The notes: generated by a model not told the origin, from the sequence alone. Counted from the first letter of the stretch, positions 21,765 to 32,807 are shown. The stretch: 64,000 bases of DNA from Mesorhizobium sp. (GCA_004017275.1 SAKE01000001.1:806001-870000), one strand, 5' to 3'. Program-made: numbers and translations.

Positions 21765-23342
21765 GTGCTAAGTCGCAGCCCTCGACAAACCGTATTTTCC
21801 GCCGCTCGGAGTTTTCCAGTCTTGCCCCTCAGGATCGTTGGCGACGCCCGGCCCAACAGTTTCGAATTCGAAACCGAAGCGCTGATCAAGCCATCCGGCT
21901 TTCGCGAATACGATGCGCGCTGGTGGTTTGGCCATCCCGGCTCCGCGCAGCCGCCGGAGCTTAATCTGATCGGCGTCCAGGCGCTCGGCATGGGGCTTGG
22001 CACGCTGATTCGCCGTCTCGGCGCCGGCCCCGATATCGTCACCGGGCATGATTTCCGCTCCTATTCGCTGTCGATCAAGCTGGCGCTGGTGTCCGGCTTG
22101 ATGGTTGCCGGTGCGCGGGTCAGAGACATCGGCCTGGCGTTGTCGCCGATGGCCTATTTCGCTCAGTTCGCTTTGGATGCCCCCTCGGTCGCCATGGTCA
22201 CCGCTTCGCACAACGAGAATGGTTGGACCGGCGTCAAGATGGGCGCGGCACGGCCGCTGACCTTCGGCCCCGAAGAGATGAGCGCGCTGAAGGCGATCGT
22301 GCTCGCCGGCGATTTTGACCTTGTCGGCGGTGGCTCTTATGATTTCGTGCGTGATTTCCGCGCGACCTATCTCGACGATCTAACCGGTGACAAGCGCATC
22401 ACGCGAAAGCTGAAAGTGGTCGCCGCCTGCGGCAATGGCACCGCCGGCGCCTTCGCCCCGGAAGCGCTGCGGCGCATCGGCTGCCAGGTCATCCCCCTCG
22501 ATGTCGAACTCGACCACACTTTCCCGCGCTACAATCCCAATCCAGAGGACATGCAGATGCTGCATGCCATCAGGGACAAGGTGCTGGAGACCGGAGCCGA
22601 TGTCGGCCTTGGCTTCGACGGCGACGGCGACCGCTGCGGCGTCGTCGACAATGAAGGCAACGAGATTTTTGCCGACAAGGTCGGCGTGATGCTGGCACGG
22701 GATATTTCCAGCCGGCATCGGGACTCGACCTTCGTCGTCGACGTCAAGTCGACGGGCCTGTTCAACACCGACGCCGTGCTGCGCGCCAACGGCGCCGTCA
22801 CCGACTACTGGAAGACCGGCCACTCCTACATCAAGCGCCGAGTAGCCGAACTTGGCGCGGTCGCCGGTTTCGAAAAGTCAGGCCATTTCTTCTTCAACCC
22901 GCCGATCGGCCGTGGCTACGACGACGGCCTGGTCACCGCCATCGCCATCTGCCAGATGCTGGATCGCAGCCCCGGCAGTTCGATGGCCGATCTCTACCGC
23001 GCGCTGCCGTTGACCTTCGGCACGCCGACCATGTCGCCGCATTGCGCAGACGATGTGAAATACGGCGTGGTCGAGCGGGTGGCTGCCGACTTTCAGGCCA
23101 TGAAGCGGGACGGAATGGTTTTTGCTGGCCAGAAGATCGCGGACCTGATCACCGTCAACGGCGTGCGTGTCGTCGTCGAGGATGGTACCTGGGGGCTGGT
23201 GCGCGCCTCATCCAACAAGCCGGAACTGGTCGTCGTCGTCGAAAGCCCGGTATCGTCGCAGCGGCGCCGGCAGATGTTCGATGCCGTCGACGCCATACTG
23301 CGCCGCAGCTCCGAGGTGGGCGACTATAACCAGACCTTTTAG
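21765..23342 (+). CDS. Phosphomannomutase / phosphoglucomutase family
   Basis: Converts mannose-6-phosphate to mannose-1-phosphate for GDP-mannose (alpha-D-phosphohexomutase superfamily; similar to rhizobial NoeK/ExoC-type proteins). The phosphoserine loop is TASHNENGWTG (Ser about residue 148), the metal loop is GFDGDGDRCG, the sugar loop GFEKSGHFFF, and the phosphate-binding tail is VRASSNKPELVVVVES. The start is uncertain: GTG 21765 gives 525 residues, but similarity to the family only begins near PNSFEFETEALIKPSGFREYD, so TTG 21822 is an alternative. It ends 11 bases before the fused guanylyltransferase/isomerase gene. Confidence 0.88.
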   Translation: MLSRSPRQTVFSAARSFPVLPLRIVGDARPNSFEFETEALIKPSGFREYDARWWFGHPGSAQPPELNLIGVQALGMGLGTLIRRLGAGPDIVTGHDFRSYSLSIKLALVSGLMVAGARVRDIGLALSPMAYFAQFALDAPSVAMVTASHNENGWTGVKMGAARPLTFGPEEMSALKAIVLAGDFDLVGGGSYDFVRDFRATYLDDLTGDKRITRKLKVVAACGNGTAGAFAPEALRRIGCQVIPLDVELDHTFPRYNPNPEDMQMLHAIRDKVLETGADVGLGFDGDGDRCGVVDNEGNEIFADKVGVMLARDISSRHRDSTFVVDVKSTGLFNTDAVLRANGAVTDYWKTGHSYIKRRVAELGAVAGFEKSGHFFFNPPIGRGYDDGLVTAIAICQMLDRSPGSSMADLYRALPLTFGTPTMSPHCADDVKYGVVERVAADFQAMKRDGMVFAGQKIADLITVNGVRVVVEDGTWGLVRASSNKPELVVVVESPVSSQRRRQMFDAVDAILRRSSEVGDYNQTF

Positions 23343-23353
23343 ATGGTAATTGA

Positions 23354-25591
23354 ATGACCCAGCGGATTGTCAGTTTTGTCATGAGCGGCGGTGTCGGCTC
23401 GCGATTGTGGCCGCTGTCGCGCGAGGACAATCCCAAGCAGTTCCACGACCTGTCGGGCGACGGCTCGATGCTGGCCAAGACCTTGCGCCGGCTGACGGCG
23501 CGGCCGGAAGGCGAAACGCCGATCTTCCTGATCGCCGCGGAGCGTCACGCCGATCGTGTTCACGCCGATCTGGCCGGCCTCGATCTCGCCGGCGGCGGTC
23601 CGCTGTTCGAGCCGGCAGGGCGCAACACCGCCGCTGCCGTCGCACTGGCGACACTGCGCACACTGTCCGAGTTCGGCGACAGCCTGGTGCTGGTGGTGCC
23701 GTCAGACCATGAGATATCAACGCCGCGCCAATTCTGGCAGAGCGTCGAAGCCGGCACCGAGGCCGCCCGCACCGGCCGGCTGGTGGTGTTCGGCATAAAG
23801 CCGACGCAACCCGAGACCGGCTACGGCTATATCGAGGTCGCAGCCGAAAGCGGCGGCACCTTCGATGTCTCACGCTTTGTCGAAAAGCCGGACCTTGCCA
23901 CTGCGCAAAATTATCTTGAGGACGGAAATTTCTACTGGAACACCGGTATCTTCCTGTTTCGCGCCGGCGCCATGCGCGACGCCTTCGCGGCTTTCCAGCC
24001 TGATATCTGGCAGGCCACCGAAACAGCCTACAAGGCTGCGACATCGGATCTGTCCGGCCTCTATATGCCGCTTGAACTCTACGCCGCCATCCCGTCGAAC
24101 TCGATCGACTACGCGATCATGGAGCGGGCAAAAGACATCGCCATGGTGCCGGCCGGCTTCCGCTGGAACGATCTCGGCTCGTGGCAGTCGCTGCTCGATG
24201 TCGGTCCAGCCGATGATCAGGGCAATGTGATCATCGGCGATGTCGTCGCCATCGACTGCGAAAACTCCTACATCCGCAGTGATGGCCGCCTGCTGTCGGC
24301 GATCGGCATGAAGAACGTCGCTATCGTCTCGACAGCAGACGCCACCTTCGTCGCTCCGGTTGGCCACAGCCAGCACGTCAAGAAAATCGTCGAGCAACTC
24401 GAAAAATCGGGTCGCCTGGAAACCAGGTTCACGCCGGCGCACGACCGCGTCATCGAAAGCGGCGCCTGGCGCCGACGCGTGCATCACTGGCTGTTTCAGG
24501 AGACCTTGCCGCTGTGGTCGACATCAGGCGTCGACGAACGCCATGGCGGCTTCCACGAAGCGCTCGGCCTGGACGCCTTGCCGTTGATGAAGCCCAAACG
24601 CATGCGCACCATGGCAAGGCAGGTCTATGCCTTCGCCGTCGCCGGGGCGCGCGGTTGGGACGGTCCGGCCGACCGGCTGATCAGCCACGGCATTAGGTTC
24701 ATGGCCAAAAATGGCCGCACCGACAAAGGCGGTTGGGTTCGCACGCTGAATGTCGACGGTTCGGTCGCCGACGCCACCGAGGACGCCTACGATCATTCCT
24801 GCGTGCTCCTGGCGCTGGCACATGCGCATATGTCGGGCAATCCCGACGCCTTGCGTCTCGGCGAGGAAACCTTCGCCTTTCTCGATGCGCATCTCGAGGA
24901 CAGCCGCATGACCGGCTTCCTCGAAACGTCGGACGGGGAGGGCGAGCGTCGCTCCAACCCGCATATGCACCTGCTCGAGGCGTTTCTTGCCTGGTATCAG
25001 GCGACCGGCGAGCGTGCCCATTTGCGCCGCGCGGCGCGTATCATCGACCTCTTCCGCAGTCATTTCTTCGATCCGGAAAGCTGGACGCTTGGCGAGTATT
25101 TCGATACCGAATGGAAGCCATCCGCCGGCGACAAGGGCTCATGGACCGAGCCAGGCCACCATTTCGAATGGGCCTCGCTGCTGGTCGATTTCGCTGGACG
25201 CAGCGGCCAGGCCGAGTTGAGCGGCTTCGCCAGGAAACTCTACGCCTCGGCGATTGCCAATGGCCTCAACCGTGCCACCGGTCTTGCCTATGGCGCTGTC
25301 TCGCGGCAGGGCTTGCCGCTCGACCTGACATCGCGCAGCTGGCCGCAGGCGGAAGCAGTAAAGGCGGCGATCGCGCTCGACGGTTCGGGTGGCCCCGATC
25401 TCAAGCCGGAGATCGAGGCGCGTGTAGGCCGTCTGTTCCGCTGGCACATCGACCCGGCGCCGCTCGGCCTGTGGATCGACCGCATCGACGAGCGCGGCCG
25501 CTCGCTGGCATCGGACGTGCCGGCCAGCATCTTCTATCATCTGGTCTGTGCGCTGACCCAGTATCTGGACAGCACGGCGGAGAAGGCGTGA
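23354..25591 (+). CDS. Fused mannose-1-phosphate guanylyltransferase / type III (AGE-fold) mannose-6-phosphate isomerase
   Basis: Residues 1 to about 360 are a GDP-mannose pyrophosphorylase: SGGVGSRLWPLSREDNPKQF (nucleotide loop), EPAGRNTAAAVALATL, VVPSDHEI, FVEKPDLATAQNYL and YWNTGIFLFRAGAM. In place of the usual cupin isomerase domain, residues about 370-745 are an N-acylglucosamine 2-epimerase type (alpha/alpha)6 barrel: ERHGGFHEALGLD, RMRTMARQVYAFAVAGARGW, DAYDHSCVLLALAHAHM and PNPHMHLLEAFLAWY-like SNPHMHLLEAFLAWYQ. This matches the type III isomerase described in Sinorhizobium meliloti. The chain would catalyse the first and last steps of GDP-mannose synthesis, with the mutase next door doing the middle one. 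Confidence 0.9.
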   Translation: MTQRIVSFVMSGGVGSRLWPLSREDNPKQFHDLSGDGSMLAKTLRRLTARPEGETPIFLIAAERHADRVHADLAGLDLAGGGPLFEPAGRNTAAAVALATLRTLSEFGDSLVLVVPSDHEISTPRQFWQSVEAGTEAARTGRLVVFGIKPTQPETGYGYIEVAAESGGTFDVSRFVEKPDLATAQNYLEDGNFYWNTGIFLFRAGAMRDAFAAFQPDIWQATETAYKAATSDLSGLYMPLELYAAIPSNSIDYAIMERAKDIAMVPAGFRWNDLGSWQSLLDVGPADDQGNVIIGDVVAIDCENSYIRSDGRLLSAIGMKNVAIVSTADATFVAPVGHSQHVKKIVEQLEKSGRLETRFTPAHDRVIESGAWRRRVHHWLFQETLPLWSTSGVDERHGGFHEALGLDALPLMKPKRMRTMARQVYAFAVAGARGWDGPADRLISHGIRFMAKNGRTDKGGWVRTLNVDGSVADATEDAYDHSCVLLALAHAHMSGNPDALRLGEETFAFLDAHLEDSRMTGFLETSDGEGERRSNPHMHLLEAFLAWYQATGERAHLRRAARIIDLFRSHFFDPESWTLGEYFDTEWKPSAGDKGSWTEPGHHFEWASLLVDFAGRSGQAELSGFARKLYASAIANGLNRATGLAYGAVSRQGLPLDLTSRSWPQAEAVKAAIALDGSGGPDLKPEIEARVGRLFRWHIDPAPLGLWIDRIDERGRSLASDVPASIFYHLVCALTQYLDSTAEKA

Positions 25592-25866
25592 GGTCTTCGA
25601 AAAGATGGATAGAACTTCCGTTGGAGGCCCGTGGCCGTTTTCGTAGTCTGCTTTCAGGCGCAAGCTCGCACTGGAAGACGGCGACTTTCTACGCGCGGCC
25701 TTGCGGAATTGGCCACTCGCGCCATCACGACCTTTGATCGGAAGCGGCATTCGCGATCTGCGCCCATCGATGAAAATAGTTCAAGACCGATGTCGATTTC
25801 CGGGAGGCTCATTCGTCTTCACGATAGGAAGCCGAAGAAGTTCGCCCAAGCAAGGAAACGGATGCG
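25592..25866. other. 275-base gap without a recognised gene
   Basis: Between the fused mannose enzyme and the glutathione transferase. Short open frames exist on both strands, but none has a ribosome site or a recognisable product. A minus-strand frame enters it from inside the upstream gene and looks like a shadow. The last 20 bases contain AAGGAAA ahead of the transferase ATG. Confidence 0.4.
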
Positions 25867-26514
25867 ATGACAATCACCATCACGGCATTTGAACGATCGC
25901 CCGATGGTGGCAAGGGACTGGCGCGCGATACGCGCGTTCGCTGGGCGCTCGAAGAAGTGGGGCAGCCCTATGAGGTTCGTCTTGTTTCCTTCGCGGAGAT
26001 GAAGGCGCCTGACCATCTGGCCATCCATCCCTTCGGCCAGATCCCCACCTATGAGGAAGGTTCTCTCTCGCTGTTCGAGACCGGCTCGATCGTCCTTCAT
26101 CTTGCTGAGCAGCATGCGGGCCTTCTGCCTGAGGATCGCCATGCGCGTGCGCGCGCGATCACGTGGATGTTTGCCGCGCTTAACACTGTCGAGCTGCCGA
26201 TCCTTGAATTGACGACGGCAAGAATATTCGAAGTTGACAAGCCTTGGAGCGAGGAGCGCTTGCCGTTGGTAAAGGACCGTGTTCGCGCTTGTCTCGACAA
26301 ACTCTCTGCTCGCTTAGGCGTCGCCGACTGGCTCGACGATGAATTCAGCGCGGGCGATTTGTTGATGGTATCGGTACTGCTGCGACTAAGAATGTCAGGC
26401 ATTTTGGACGAATATCAGAACTTGGCTGCCTATGTCGCTCGCGGGGAGGCTCGGCCCGCTTATCTCAGGGCTTTCGCCGCGCAATTTGCGATAAACGCCC
26501 CCGAGTGCTTATGA
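25867..26514 (+). CDS. Glutathione S-transferase family protein
   Basis: A 215-residue cytosolic transferase. The N-terminal thioredoxin-like domain has RVRWALEEVGQPYEVRLVSF, the cis-proline segment FGQIPTYEEG and the glutathione gamma-Glu contact motif LFETGSIVLHLAE (Glu-Thr/Ser). The C-terminal helical domain contains ARAITWMFAALNTVELPI and the N-capping-like LSAGDLLM segment. Substrate is unknown; detoxification is the family's usual role. It is convergent with betB, nine bases apart. Confidence 0.88.
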   Translation: MTITITAFERSPDGGKGLARDTRVRWALEEVGQPYEVRLVSFAEMKAPDHLAIHPFGQIPTYEEGSLSLFETGSIVLHLAEQHAGLLPEDRHARARAITWMFAALNTVELPILELTTARIFEVDKPWSEERLPLVKDRVRACLDKLSARLGVADWLDDEFSAGDLLMVSVLLRLRMSGILDEYQNLAAYVARGEARPAYLRAFAAQFAINAPECL

Positions 26515-26523
26515 GCCTACGAG

Positions 26524-27987
26524 CTAGTAAGGGCTCGCCACGTCCCCGGTCTCGACATAGACCGACTTCAGCTGCGAATAGAGCGCCAGCGCCGCCAGTG
26601 AATTTTCCCGCCCTATGCCGGACTGCTTGAAGCCGCCGAACGGGATCTCCACTGGCGTCAGATTGTAGGCGTTGATCCAACAGGTCCCAGCCTGCAATTC
26701 GGCGATGACGCGGTGCGCGCGCGGCAGGTCGCGCGTGAACACGCCGGCGGCGAGACCGAATTCAGTGTCGTTGGCGCGGTCGATCACCTCGTCCTCGCCG
26801 TCGAACTTCAGCACGCTCATGACAGGCCCGAAGATCTCCTCGCGCGCGAGGCGCATATTGTCGGTGACGCCGGCGAACACTGTCGGCTCGACAAAGAAAC
26901 CGCCCTGAAAACCCTGCAGAGAAGGCACGTTGCCGCCGCAGGCGAGAACGGCGCCATCCTGCTTGCCGATTTCGATATAGCCGACGACCTTGTCGTGCTG
27001 CGCTTTCGACACCAGCGGCCCCATCTGGGTTTCGGGGTCGAGCGGATCGCCGATGCGGATTTTTTTCGTCCGCTCGACCAGCCGTTCGATGAAGCGGTCA
27101 TGGATACCGCTCTGCACGAAGACGCGTGTGCCGTTGGAGCAGATCTGGCCGGTCGAATAGAAATTGCCGAGCATGGCGCCGCCAATGGCGTTCTCGATGT
27201 CGGCATCGTCGAACACGATCAGCGGCGACTTGCCGCCGAGCTCCATCGTCGCGTGCTTCATCTTCGAACCGGCGAGCGACAGCACCTTGCGGCCGGTCGG
27301 TACCGAACCGGTCACCGAGACCTTGGCGACGACATCGTGGCCGACGAGGCTGGCGCCGACATCGCCATAGCCCTGCACCACGTTGAACAGCCCGTCGGGC
27401 AGACCGGCCTCGCTGTAGATCTCGGCCAGCGCCAGTGCCGAAAGCGGCGTGTTCTCCGACGGCTTGAACACCATGGCATTGCCCATGGCGAGCGCAGGTG
27501 CGGATTTCCAGCCGGCGATCTGGATCGGGTAATTCCACGCGCCGATGCCGACACAGACGCCGAGCGCCTCGCGCCTTGTGTAGGCGAAGGGTCCGCCGAG
27601 ATCGACCGACTCGCCATTGTAGGCGGCGACCGCACCGCCGAAATATTCAAGGCAGTCCGCCGCCGATGGCGCATCCGCCACAAGCGTCTCCTGGATCGCC
27701 TTGCCGGTATCAAGCGTCTCGATGCGGGCGAGGTCAGCGTTGCGGGCGCGCAATATGTCGGCGGCGCGGCGCAGGATGCGCCCGCGCTCGACTGGCCTTA
27801 GCCGCGCCCAGGCGGGCTGTGCCGCGCGCGCTGCCTCGACGGCGAGTTCCAGCACGTTCGGCGTCGCCGAACGCAGCATGGCGATGGTCTCGCCGGTTGC
27901 CGGATAGATGACCGGCAGCGGCGCGCCGCCTTCGTCTTCGATGTAGCGTCCGTTGACATAGTGCGATGCCGTGGGCTGAGCGCGCAT
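26524..27987 (-). CDS. betB: Betaine aldehyde dehydrogenase
   Basis: Oxidises betaine aldehyde to glycine betaine with NAD(P)+ (ALDH superfamily). The 487-residue protein carries the cofactor segment [15 protein letters not shown], the proton-acceptor Glu in [11 protein letters not shown] and the catalytic Cys in [26 protein letters not shown] and [19 protein letters not shown] are the usual late ALDH motifs, the latter characteristic of BADH. GGAG lies 8 bases before ATG 27987. It is the last gene of the bet operon, 57 bases after betA. Confidence 0.96.
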   Translation of the reverse strand: MRAQPTASHYVNGRYIEDEGGAPLPVIYPATGETIAMLRSATPNVLELAVEAARAAQPAWARLRPVERGRILRRAADILRARNADLARIETLDTGKAIQETLVADAPSAADCLEYFGGAVAAYNGESVDLGGPFAYTRREALGVCVGIGAWNYPIQIAGWKSAPALAMGNAMVFKPSENTPLSALALAEIYSEAGLPDGLFNVVQGYGDVGASLVGHDVVAKVSVTGSVPTGRKVLSLAGSKMKHATMELGGKSPLIVFDDADIENAIGGAMLGNFYSTGQICSNGTRVFVQSGIHDRFIERLVERTKKIRIGDPLDPETQMGPLVSKAQHDKVVGYIEIGKQDGAVLACGGNVPSLQGFQGGFFVEPTVFAGVTDNMRLAREEIFGPVMSVLKFDGEDEVIDRANDTEFGLAAGVFTRDLPRAHRVIAELQAGTCWINAYNLTPVEIPFGGFKQSGIGRENSLAALALYSQLKSVYVETGDVASPY

Positions 27988-28044
27988 GGAAGTCTCCAGA
28001 TTGTCTTTCGCGGCATGCGGATCGTGCAGTCACACGATCATGCT

Positions 28045-29697
28045 CTATCTGTCCGACACCTGCCAGCGCGGATTGATCCATGGTTCCTGGTTGGACGGCG
28101 CCAGCGGCGTTCGGCCAAGGATGTGGTCGGACGCCTTCTCGCCGGTCATGATCGACGGCGCATTGAGGTTGCCGTTGGTGACGCGCGGGAAGATCGAGGA
28201 ATCGGCGACCCGCAAGCCGTCGACGCCGATGACCCGGCACTCCGGATCGACGACGCTCATCATGTCGTCGGCGCGGCCCATCTTGCAGGTGCCGCAAGGA
28301 TGGTAGGCGCTCTCGGCGTGGTCGCGAATGAAGACGTCGAGATCATCGTCCGACTGCACCTGGCTGCCGGGGGAAATTTCCTTGCCCCGATAGAGGTCGA
28401 ATGCCGATTGGCCGAAGATTTCGCGCGTCAGCCGGATGCAATGGCGGAACTCCGCCCAATCGTCTGGATGCGACATGTAATTGAAGCGGATCACCGGCTT
28501 CGATTTCGGGTCCGGCGAACGCAGCGTCACCGAGCCGCGCGACTTCGAGCGCATCGGTCCGACATGCGCCTGGAAGCCGTGCGACTTCGCCGCCGCCTTG
28601 CCGTCGTAGCGGACTGCTGCCGGGATGAAATGGTACTGGATGTCGGGGTAGTCGACGCCGGCTCGCGAGCGCACGAAGGCAGCCGCCTCGAAGTGGTTGG
28701 TGGAGCCGAGGCCGGTCTTGAAGAACAGCCATTGCGCACCGATGAGCGCTTTCGAAAACGGGTTCAGCACCGAATTAAGCGTGATCGGCTGGGTCGATTC
28801 CTGCTGGATGTAAAGTTCCATATGGTCTTGCAGATTGCGGCCGACACCGGGCCGGTCGACCACCACAGGAATGCCGTTTTCGCGCAAATGCTCGGCCGGG
28901 CCGATGCCGGAGAGCATCAGGATCTTGGGTGAATTGATCGACGATGCGGCGACGATCACCTCACGTCGTGCCTTAACGACCTGAATCTGTTTATGAGCTT
29001 CGATCTCGACGCCGATGGCGCGTTGATTCTCGATGATCACCCGCCGTGCAAAGCCCTTGACCAGCCTCACATTTTTGCGCCCGAGTGCCGGCTTCAGATA
29101 GGCTGATGCCGCCGACCAGCGGCGGCCGCCGCTAATGGTCTGCTCCATCGGCCCAAACCCCTCCTGCTTGGAACCGTTATAGTCGTCGGTCAGCTCGAAC
29201 CCGGCCTGGCGGCCGGCCTCGACGAAGGCACCGTAAAGCGGATTGCGCCGCGAGCCACGCTGCACATGCAGCGGACCACTTTTGCCACGCCAACCATCCT
29301 CGCCACCGTTCGAGTCTTCCATGCGCTTGAAATAGGGCAGCACGTCGGCGAAGCCCCAGCCGGCCGCACCCTCTTCGGCCCAATGATCGAAGTCGCGGGC
29401 GTGGCCGCGCACATAGACCATGCCGTTGATCGAGGACGAGCCACCGATCACCTTGCCGCGCGGCGTCGCCAGCACGCGGCCGCCCAGATGAGGTTCCGGC
29501 TCGCTGGCAAAGCCCCAGTCATAGAGGCTCATGTTGAGCGGGATCGACAGCGCCGACGGCATCTGGATCAGCGGCCCGATATCGGTACCGCCGAATTCGA
29601 TGACGATAACCGAATGCTTGCCGTCCTCAGACAGGCGATAGGCCATGGCCGAGCCGGCCGAGCCGGAGCCGATGATGACGAAATCCGCTTCAAGCAT
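28045..29697 (-). CDS. betA: Choline dehydrogenase (GMC oxidoreductase)
   Basis: Oxidises choline to betaine aldehyde, FAD-dependent and membrane-associated. The 550-residue protein has the FAD Rossmann motif [13 protein letters not shown] at residues 9-21, GMC signature 1 around [19 protein letters not shown] and signature 2 [20 protein letters not shown] [16 protein letters not shown]. The catalytic His region is [12 protein letters not shown], followed by [17 protein letters not shown]. Its ATG overlaps the end of the upstream dehydratase gene by eight bases. Confidence 0.96.
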   Translation of the reverse strand: MLEADFVIIGSGSAGSAMAYRLSEDGKHSVIVIEFGGTDIGPLIQMPSALSIPLNMSLYDWGFASEPEPHLGGRVLATPRGKVIGGSSSINGMVYVRGHARDFDHWAEEGAAGWGFADVLPYFKRMEDSNGGEDGWRGKSGPLHVQRGSRRNPLYGAFVEAGRQAGFELTDDYNGSKQEGFGPMEQTISGGRRWSAASAYLKPALGRKNVRLVKGFARRVIIENQRAIGVEIEAHKQIQVVKARREVIVAASSINSPKILMLSGIGPAEHLRENGIPVVVDRPGVGRNLQDHMELYIQQESTQPITLNSVLNPFSKALIGAQWLFFKTGLGSTNHFEAAAFVRSRAGVDYPDIQYHFIPAAVRYDGKAAAKSHGFQAHVGPMRSKSRGSVTLRSPDPKSKPVIRFNYMSHPDDWAEFRHCIRLTREIFGQSAFDLYRGKEISPGSQVQSDDDLDVFIRDHAESAYHPCGTCKMGRADDMMSVVDPECRVIGVDGLRVADSSIFPRVTNGNLNAPSIMTGEKASDHILGRTPLAPSNQEPWINPRWQVSDR

Positions 29698-30694
29698 GGT
29701 TCATATGCGCCATAAAATCGGCGAGCGAGACATTGCCGCCGGTAGCCACAACAAGGACGGTCTTGTCCTTCACATCCACCTTGCCGCCGAGCAGTGCCGC
29801 CAGCGATGCCGCCCCCGATGGTTCGAGCACCAGCTTCATGCGCTCGAAGGCGATCCGCATGGCGAGCCGCACCGAGGAATCGTCGACGGTGATGCCGCGA
29901 ACACCCGCAGCCTTGACCGCGGCAAACGGCGCGTCTCCCGGCCGTCGCGACATCAGCCCGTCGCAGATCGATTTCGGCCCGATCGGCATCGTCTCGATGG
30001 CGCCATGCGCCAGCGACGAGCCCATGCCATTGAACCCTTCCGGTTCGACGCCGATGATTTCGGTGTCGGGCGACAGATAGTGGAAGGCAAGCGAAACGCC
30101 GCCGATCAACCCACCGCCACCAACCGAACAGAACAGAAGGTCAGCGCTGGCGTCCTTAGCGGCAAGCTGGTCGAGCGCTTCGAGGCCGGCGCCCGCCTGG
30201 CCGGCGACGATCTCCGGATCGTCGAATGGATGCAGCAGCGCCAGCCCCTCTGTCTCGGCGATCTCGCGTGCCTTGGCGGCCGCGACTTCCTCCCGCGCGC
30301 GCTCGCCATGGTCGGTCAGCACGACGCGAGCGCCATAGCCCGCCGTTGCGTCGCGCTTGGCGACCGGTGCATCGATCGGCATGACGATGGTGACGGGAAT
30401 GCCGAGCGCCTGGCCGGCAGCTGCCAGCCCTTGCGCGAAATTGCCGGAGGAGTAGGCGACGACGCCCTTCTTCGCCTCATCGGGCGAAAGCTGCTTCAGC
30501 CGCCAATAGGCGCCACGCACCTTGAACGATCCAGCCCATTGCAGCGATTCCGGCTTGATGAAGACGCGGGCCGCTCCCGTCTCTCGGGCCAGTGCCGCCG
30601 ATTCCAGCAGCGGCGTGATCTGCGTCGCCCTGGATGTGACGGCATAGGCCTGCTTGAGATGGTCGAGGGTGGGCACGAAAAGATCTGACATCAT
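29690..30694 (-). CDS. PLP-dependent threonine/serine dehydratase-like enzyme in the bet operon
   Basis: A fold-type II PLP enzyme of 334 residues. The PLP lysine is K58 in [10 protein letters not shown], the substrate loop is [10 protein letters not shown], the phosphate-binding glycine loop is [10 protein letters not shown], and the C terminus has [14 protein letters not shown] and VATGGNVSL. There is no ACT regulatory domain, so it resembles catabolic serine/threonine dehydratases or the EutB-type hydroxyectoine enzyme. Its start overlaps the betC stop by 4 bases (ATGA) and its stop overlaps the betA start by 8. A role in deaminating serine formed from betaine-derived glycine is plausible but inferred. 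Confidence 0.85.
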   Translation of the reverse strand: MMSDLFVPTLDHLKQAYAVTSRATQITPLLESAALARETGAARVFIKPESLQWAGSFKVRGAYWRLKQLSPDEAKKGVVAYSSGNFAQGLAAAGQALGIPVTIVMPIDAPVAKRDATAGYGARVVLTDHGERAREEVAAAKAREIAETEGLALLHPFDDPEIVAGQAGAGLEALDQLAAKDASADLLFCSVGGGGLIGGVSLAFHYLSPDTEIIGVEPEGFNGMGSSLAHGAIETMPIGPKSICDGLMSRRPGDAPFAAVKAAGVRGITVDDSSVRLAMRIAFERMKLVLEPSGAASLAALLGGKVDVKDKTVLVVATGGNVSLADFMAHMNHA

Positions 30695-32220
30695 TCGCCT
30701 CGCGGATACCTTTTGCTCTCTTCGAGATTGTCGAGGTTCATGTGATTGCGCATGTAACGCTCGGACGCTTTTTGCAGCGGCTGGAAATCCCAGGGGTAAT
30801 AGGCGCCGTTGCGCAGCGCAGGATAGACGACCCAGCGGCGCGCCTGGCTCTCGCGCACGGCAGCATCAAAATCGGCCATGTCCCAGCGCCCCTGAACCTT
30901 GTTCATAAATGCCACCACCAAGCCCGCATTGGCGGGGTCGTCGGCCAAATTGTTTCGCTCGAGCGGGTCGGTTTCGAGATCGAACAGTTGCGGCGGGTCG
31001 AGTTCGCAATGGACGAATTTGTATCTGCCGTCGCGGATTGCGACGAGTGGCGCGCAGGAGCCCTCGGCGGCATATTCCATCAGCACTGGCGCCGTGCGCT
31101 CGATGCCTTCGGTGAGCGGCAGCAGCGACTGACCGTCGGTCCACGGCGCGATCGCAGCGATGTCAATGCCGGCGAGGTCGCAAAGCGTCGGCGTCACGTC
31201 GAGATTGGACACCGGCGTCTCGATCAGCCCGGCGCGAACGCCCTTGCCGGCAATCATCAGCGGCACCCGCGCCGAACCCTCGAAAAAGCTCATCTTGAAC
31301 CACAAGCCGCGCTCACCGAGCATGTCGCCGTGATCCGAGCAGAACAGGATGACGGTATCGTCGGCCACCCGGGTGCGCTCGAGAACGTCCAGGATCTCGC
31401 CGAGCTTGTCGTCGACATAGGAGATGTTGGCGAAATAGCCGCGCCGCGAACGACGCACCTGCTCCGGCGTGATCTCGAAAGAGGGATAGTCGCTGGCGTG
31501 GTATAGCCGCTGCGAATGGGGGTCTTGCTCGTCATGCGCGATGAACCTGGTCTCCGGGTCCAGCGCCTGGCAATGCTCATAGAGATCCCAATACTGCTTG
31601 CGCGCAACATAGGGATCGTGCGGGTGCGACAGTGAGACGGTGAGGCACCAGGGCCCATGGGTCGCATCGTCCTGTTCGCGTGAAAGCTGATAGAGCTTCT
31701 GTGTGGCGAGGAACACGACCTCGTCGTCATATTCCATCTGGTTGGTGATCTCGGCGACACCGGCGCCGGCGACCGAACCCAGATTGTGGTACCACCAGTC
31801 GATGCGCTCGCCGGGCTTGCGGTAGTCCGGCGTCCAGCCGAAATCGGCCGGATAGATGTCGGTGGTCAAGCGCTCCTCGAAACCGTGCAGCTGATCCGGC
31901 CCAACGAAATGCATCTTGCCCGACAGGCAGGTGTAATAGCCGGCGGCGCGCAGGTGATGGGCAAAGGTCGGGATCGATGAGGCGAATTCGGCGGCGTTGT
32001 CATAGACACCGGTGCGCGACGGCAACTGTCCGCTCATGAACGAGGCACGGCCCGGTGCGCAAAGCGGCGACGCCGTGTAGTTGTTGGCAAAGCGCGCCGA
32101 ACGCGCGGCCAACGTTTTCAGATGCGGTGTGTGTAGAAATTCTGCCGGCCCGTCCGGAAACAGGGTCCCGTTGAGCTGATCGACCATGACGATCAGGAAA
32201 TTGGGTCGCTTCGTTGTCAC
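30691..32220 (-). CDS. betC: Choline-sulfatase
   Basis: Hydrolyses choline-O-sulfate to choline and sulfate, feeding BetA. The 509-residue type I sulfatase has the formylglycine motif [11 protein letters not shown] (Cys54 becomes formylglycine), the metal-binding start [27 protein letters not shown] and [18 protein letters not shown]. The choline-sulfatase C-terminal extension is present ([20 protein letters not shown]). It overlaps betI by 4 bases on one side and the dehydratase by 4 on the other. Confidence 0.96.
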   Translation of the reverse strand: MTTKRPNFLIVMVDQLNGTLFPDGPAEFLHTPHLKTLAARSARFANNYTASPLCAPGRASFMSGQLPSRTGVYDNAAEFASSIPTFAHHLRAAGYYTCLSGKMHFVGPDQLHGFEERLTTDIYPADFGWTPDYRKPGERIDWWYHNLGSVAGAGVAEITNQMEYDDEVVFLATQKLYQLSREQDDATHGPWCLTVSLSHPHDPYVARKQYWDLYEHCQALDPETRFIAHDEQDPHSQRLYHASDYPSFEITPEQVRRSRRGYFANISYVDDKLGEILDVLERTRVADDTVILFCSDHGDMLGERGLWFKMSFFEGSARVPLMIAGKGVRAGLIETPVSNLDVTPTLCDLAGIDIAAIAPWTDGQSLLPLTEGIERTAPVLMEYAAEGSCAPLVAIRDGRYKFVHCELDPPQLFDLETDPLERNNLADDPANAGLVVAFMNKVQGRWDMADFDAAVRESQARRWVVYPALRNGAYYPWDFQPLQKASERYMRNHMNLDNLEESKRYPRGE

Positions 32221-32807
32221 TGTTTGCGCCGCTCATCGAGTTTGGTTTCGAGATAGTCCTCGACCAGCGCGATCGCGGTCGCGGCGTCGGGCACGCCGTC
32301 CTTCAGCGCGCGCCTGATATAGAGCCCGTCGATCATCGCCGCCGTCGCCTCTGCAACACGGTCGGCTTCGGCTCTGGGCAAGATGCCAGTCAGCCCGCTC
32401 ATCAGGTTCGAATGCAGCCGCCGCGCGTAGACCCTGAGCAGCCGGCGCAAGGCCGAGGATTTCTGAGCCTCGACATAGAAGGCAAGCCAGGCGGCGATGG
32501 TTTCCGGCTGAAACTGGATGTCGGAGAAGTTGACGGCAACCACCGCCGAGACGCGTTGGCGCGCGGTGCCGGCCGAACCAAGGGCGCGCAACGTATCGGC
32601 GGTAAGCTCGGCCAGGATGTGCCGCATCGTCGCCAGCAGCAATTCGTCCTTGGCGCCGAAATAGTGATGGGCAAGAGCCGACGAAACGCCGGCGCGCCCG
32701 GCGATCTCGGACATGGTCACGTCGAGCGAGCCGCGCTCGCCGATCGCCGAGATCGTCGCGTCGATGAGCGCCTTGCGGCGCAGCGGTTCCATTCCGATTT
32801 TCGGCAT
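32217..32807 (-). CDS. betI: TetR-family transcriptional repressor BetI
   Basis: Choline-responsive repressor of the bet genes. The 196-residue protein starts at ATG 32807, with AAGGATC nine to ten bases upstream; the frame runs open beyond this but across the intergenic operator. The N-terminal helix-turn-helix includes [45 protein letters not shown] sequence, and [30 protein letters not shown] is a BetI-specific ligand-domain segment. It is first in the operon and probably autoregulated through the palindrome at 32836-32861. Confidence 0.94.
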   Translation of the reverse strand: MPKIGMEPLRRKALIDATISAIGERGSLDVTMSEIAGRAGVSSALAHHYFGAKDELLLATMRHILAELTADTLRALGSAGTARQRVSAVVAVNFSDIQFQPETIAAWLAFYVEAQKSSALRRLLRVYARRLHSNLMSGLTGILPRAEADRVAEATAAMIDGLYIRRALKDGVPDAATAIALVEDYLETKLDERRKQ

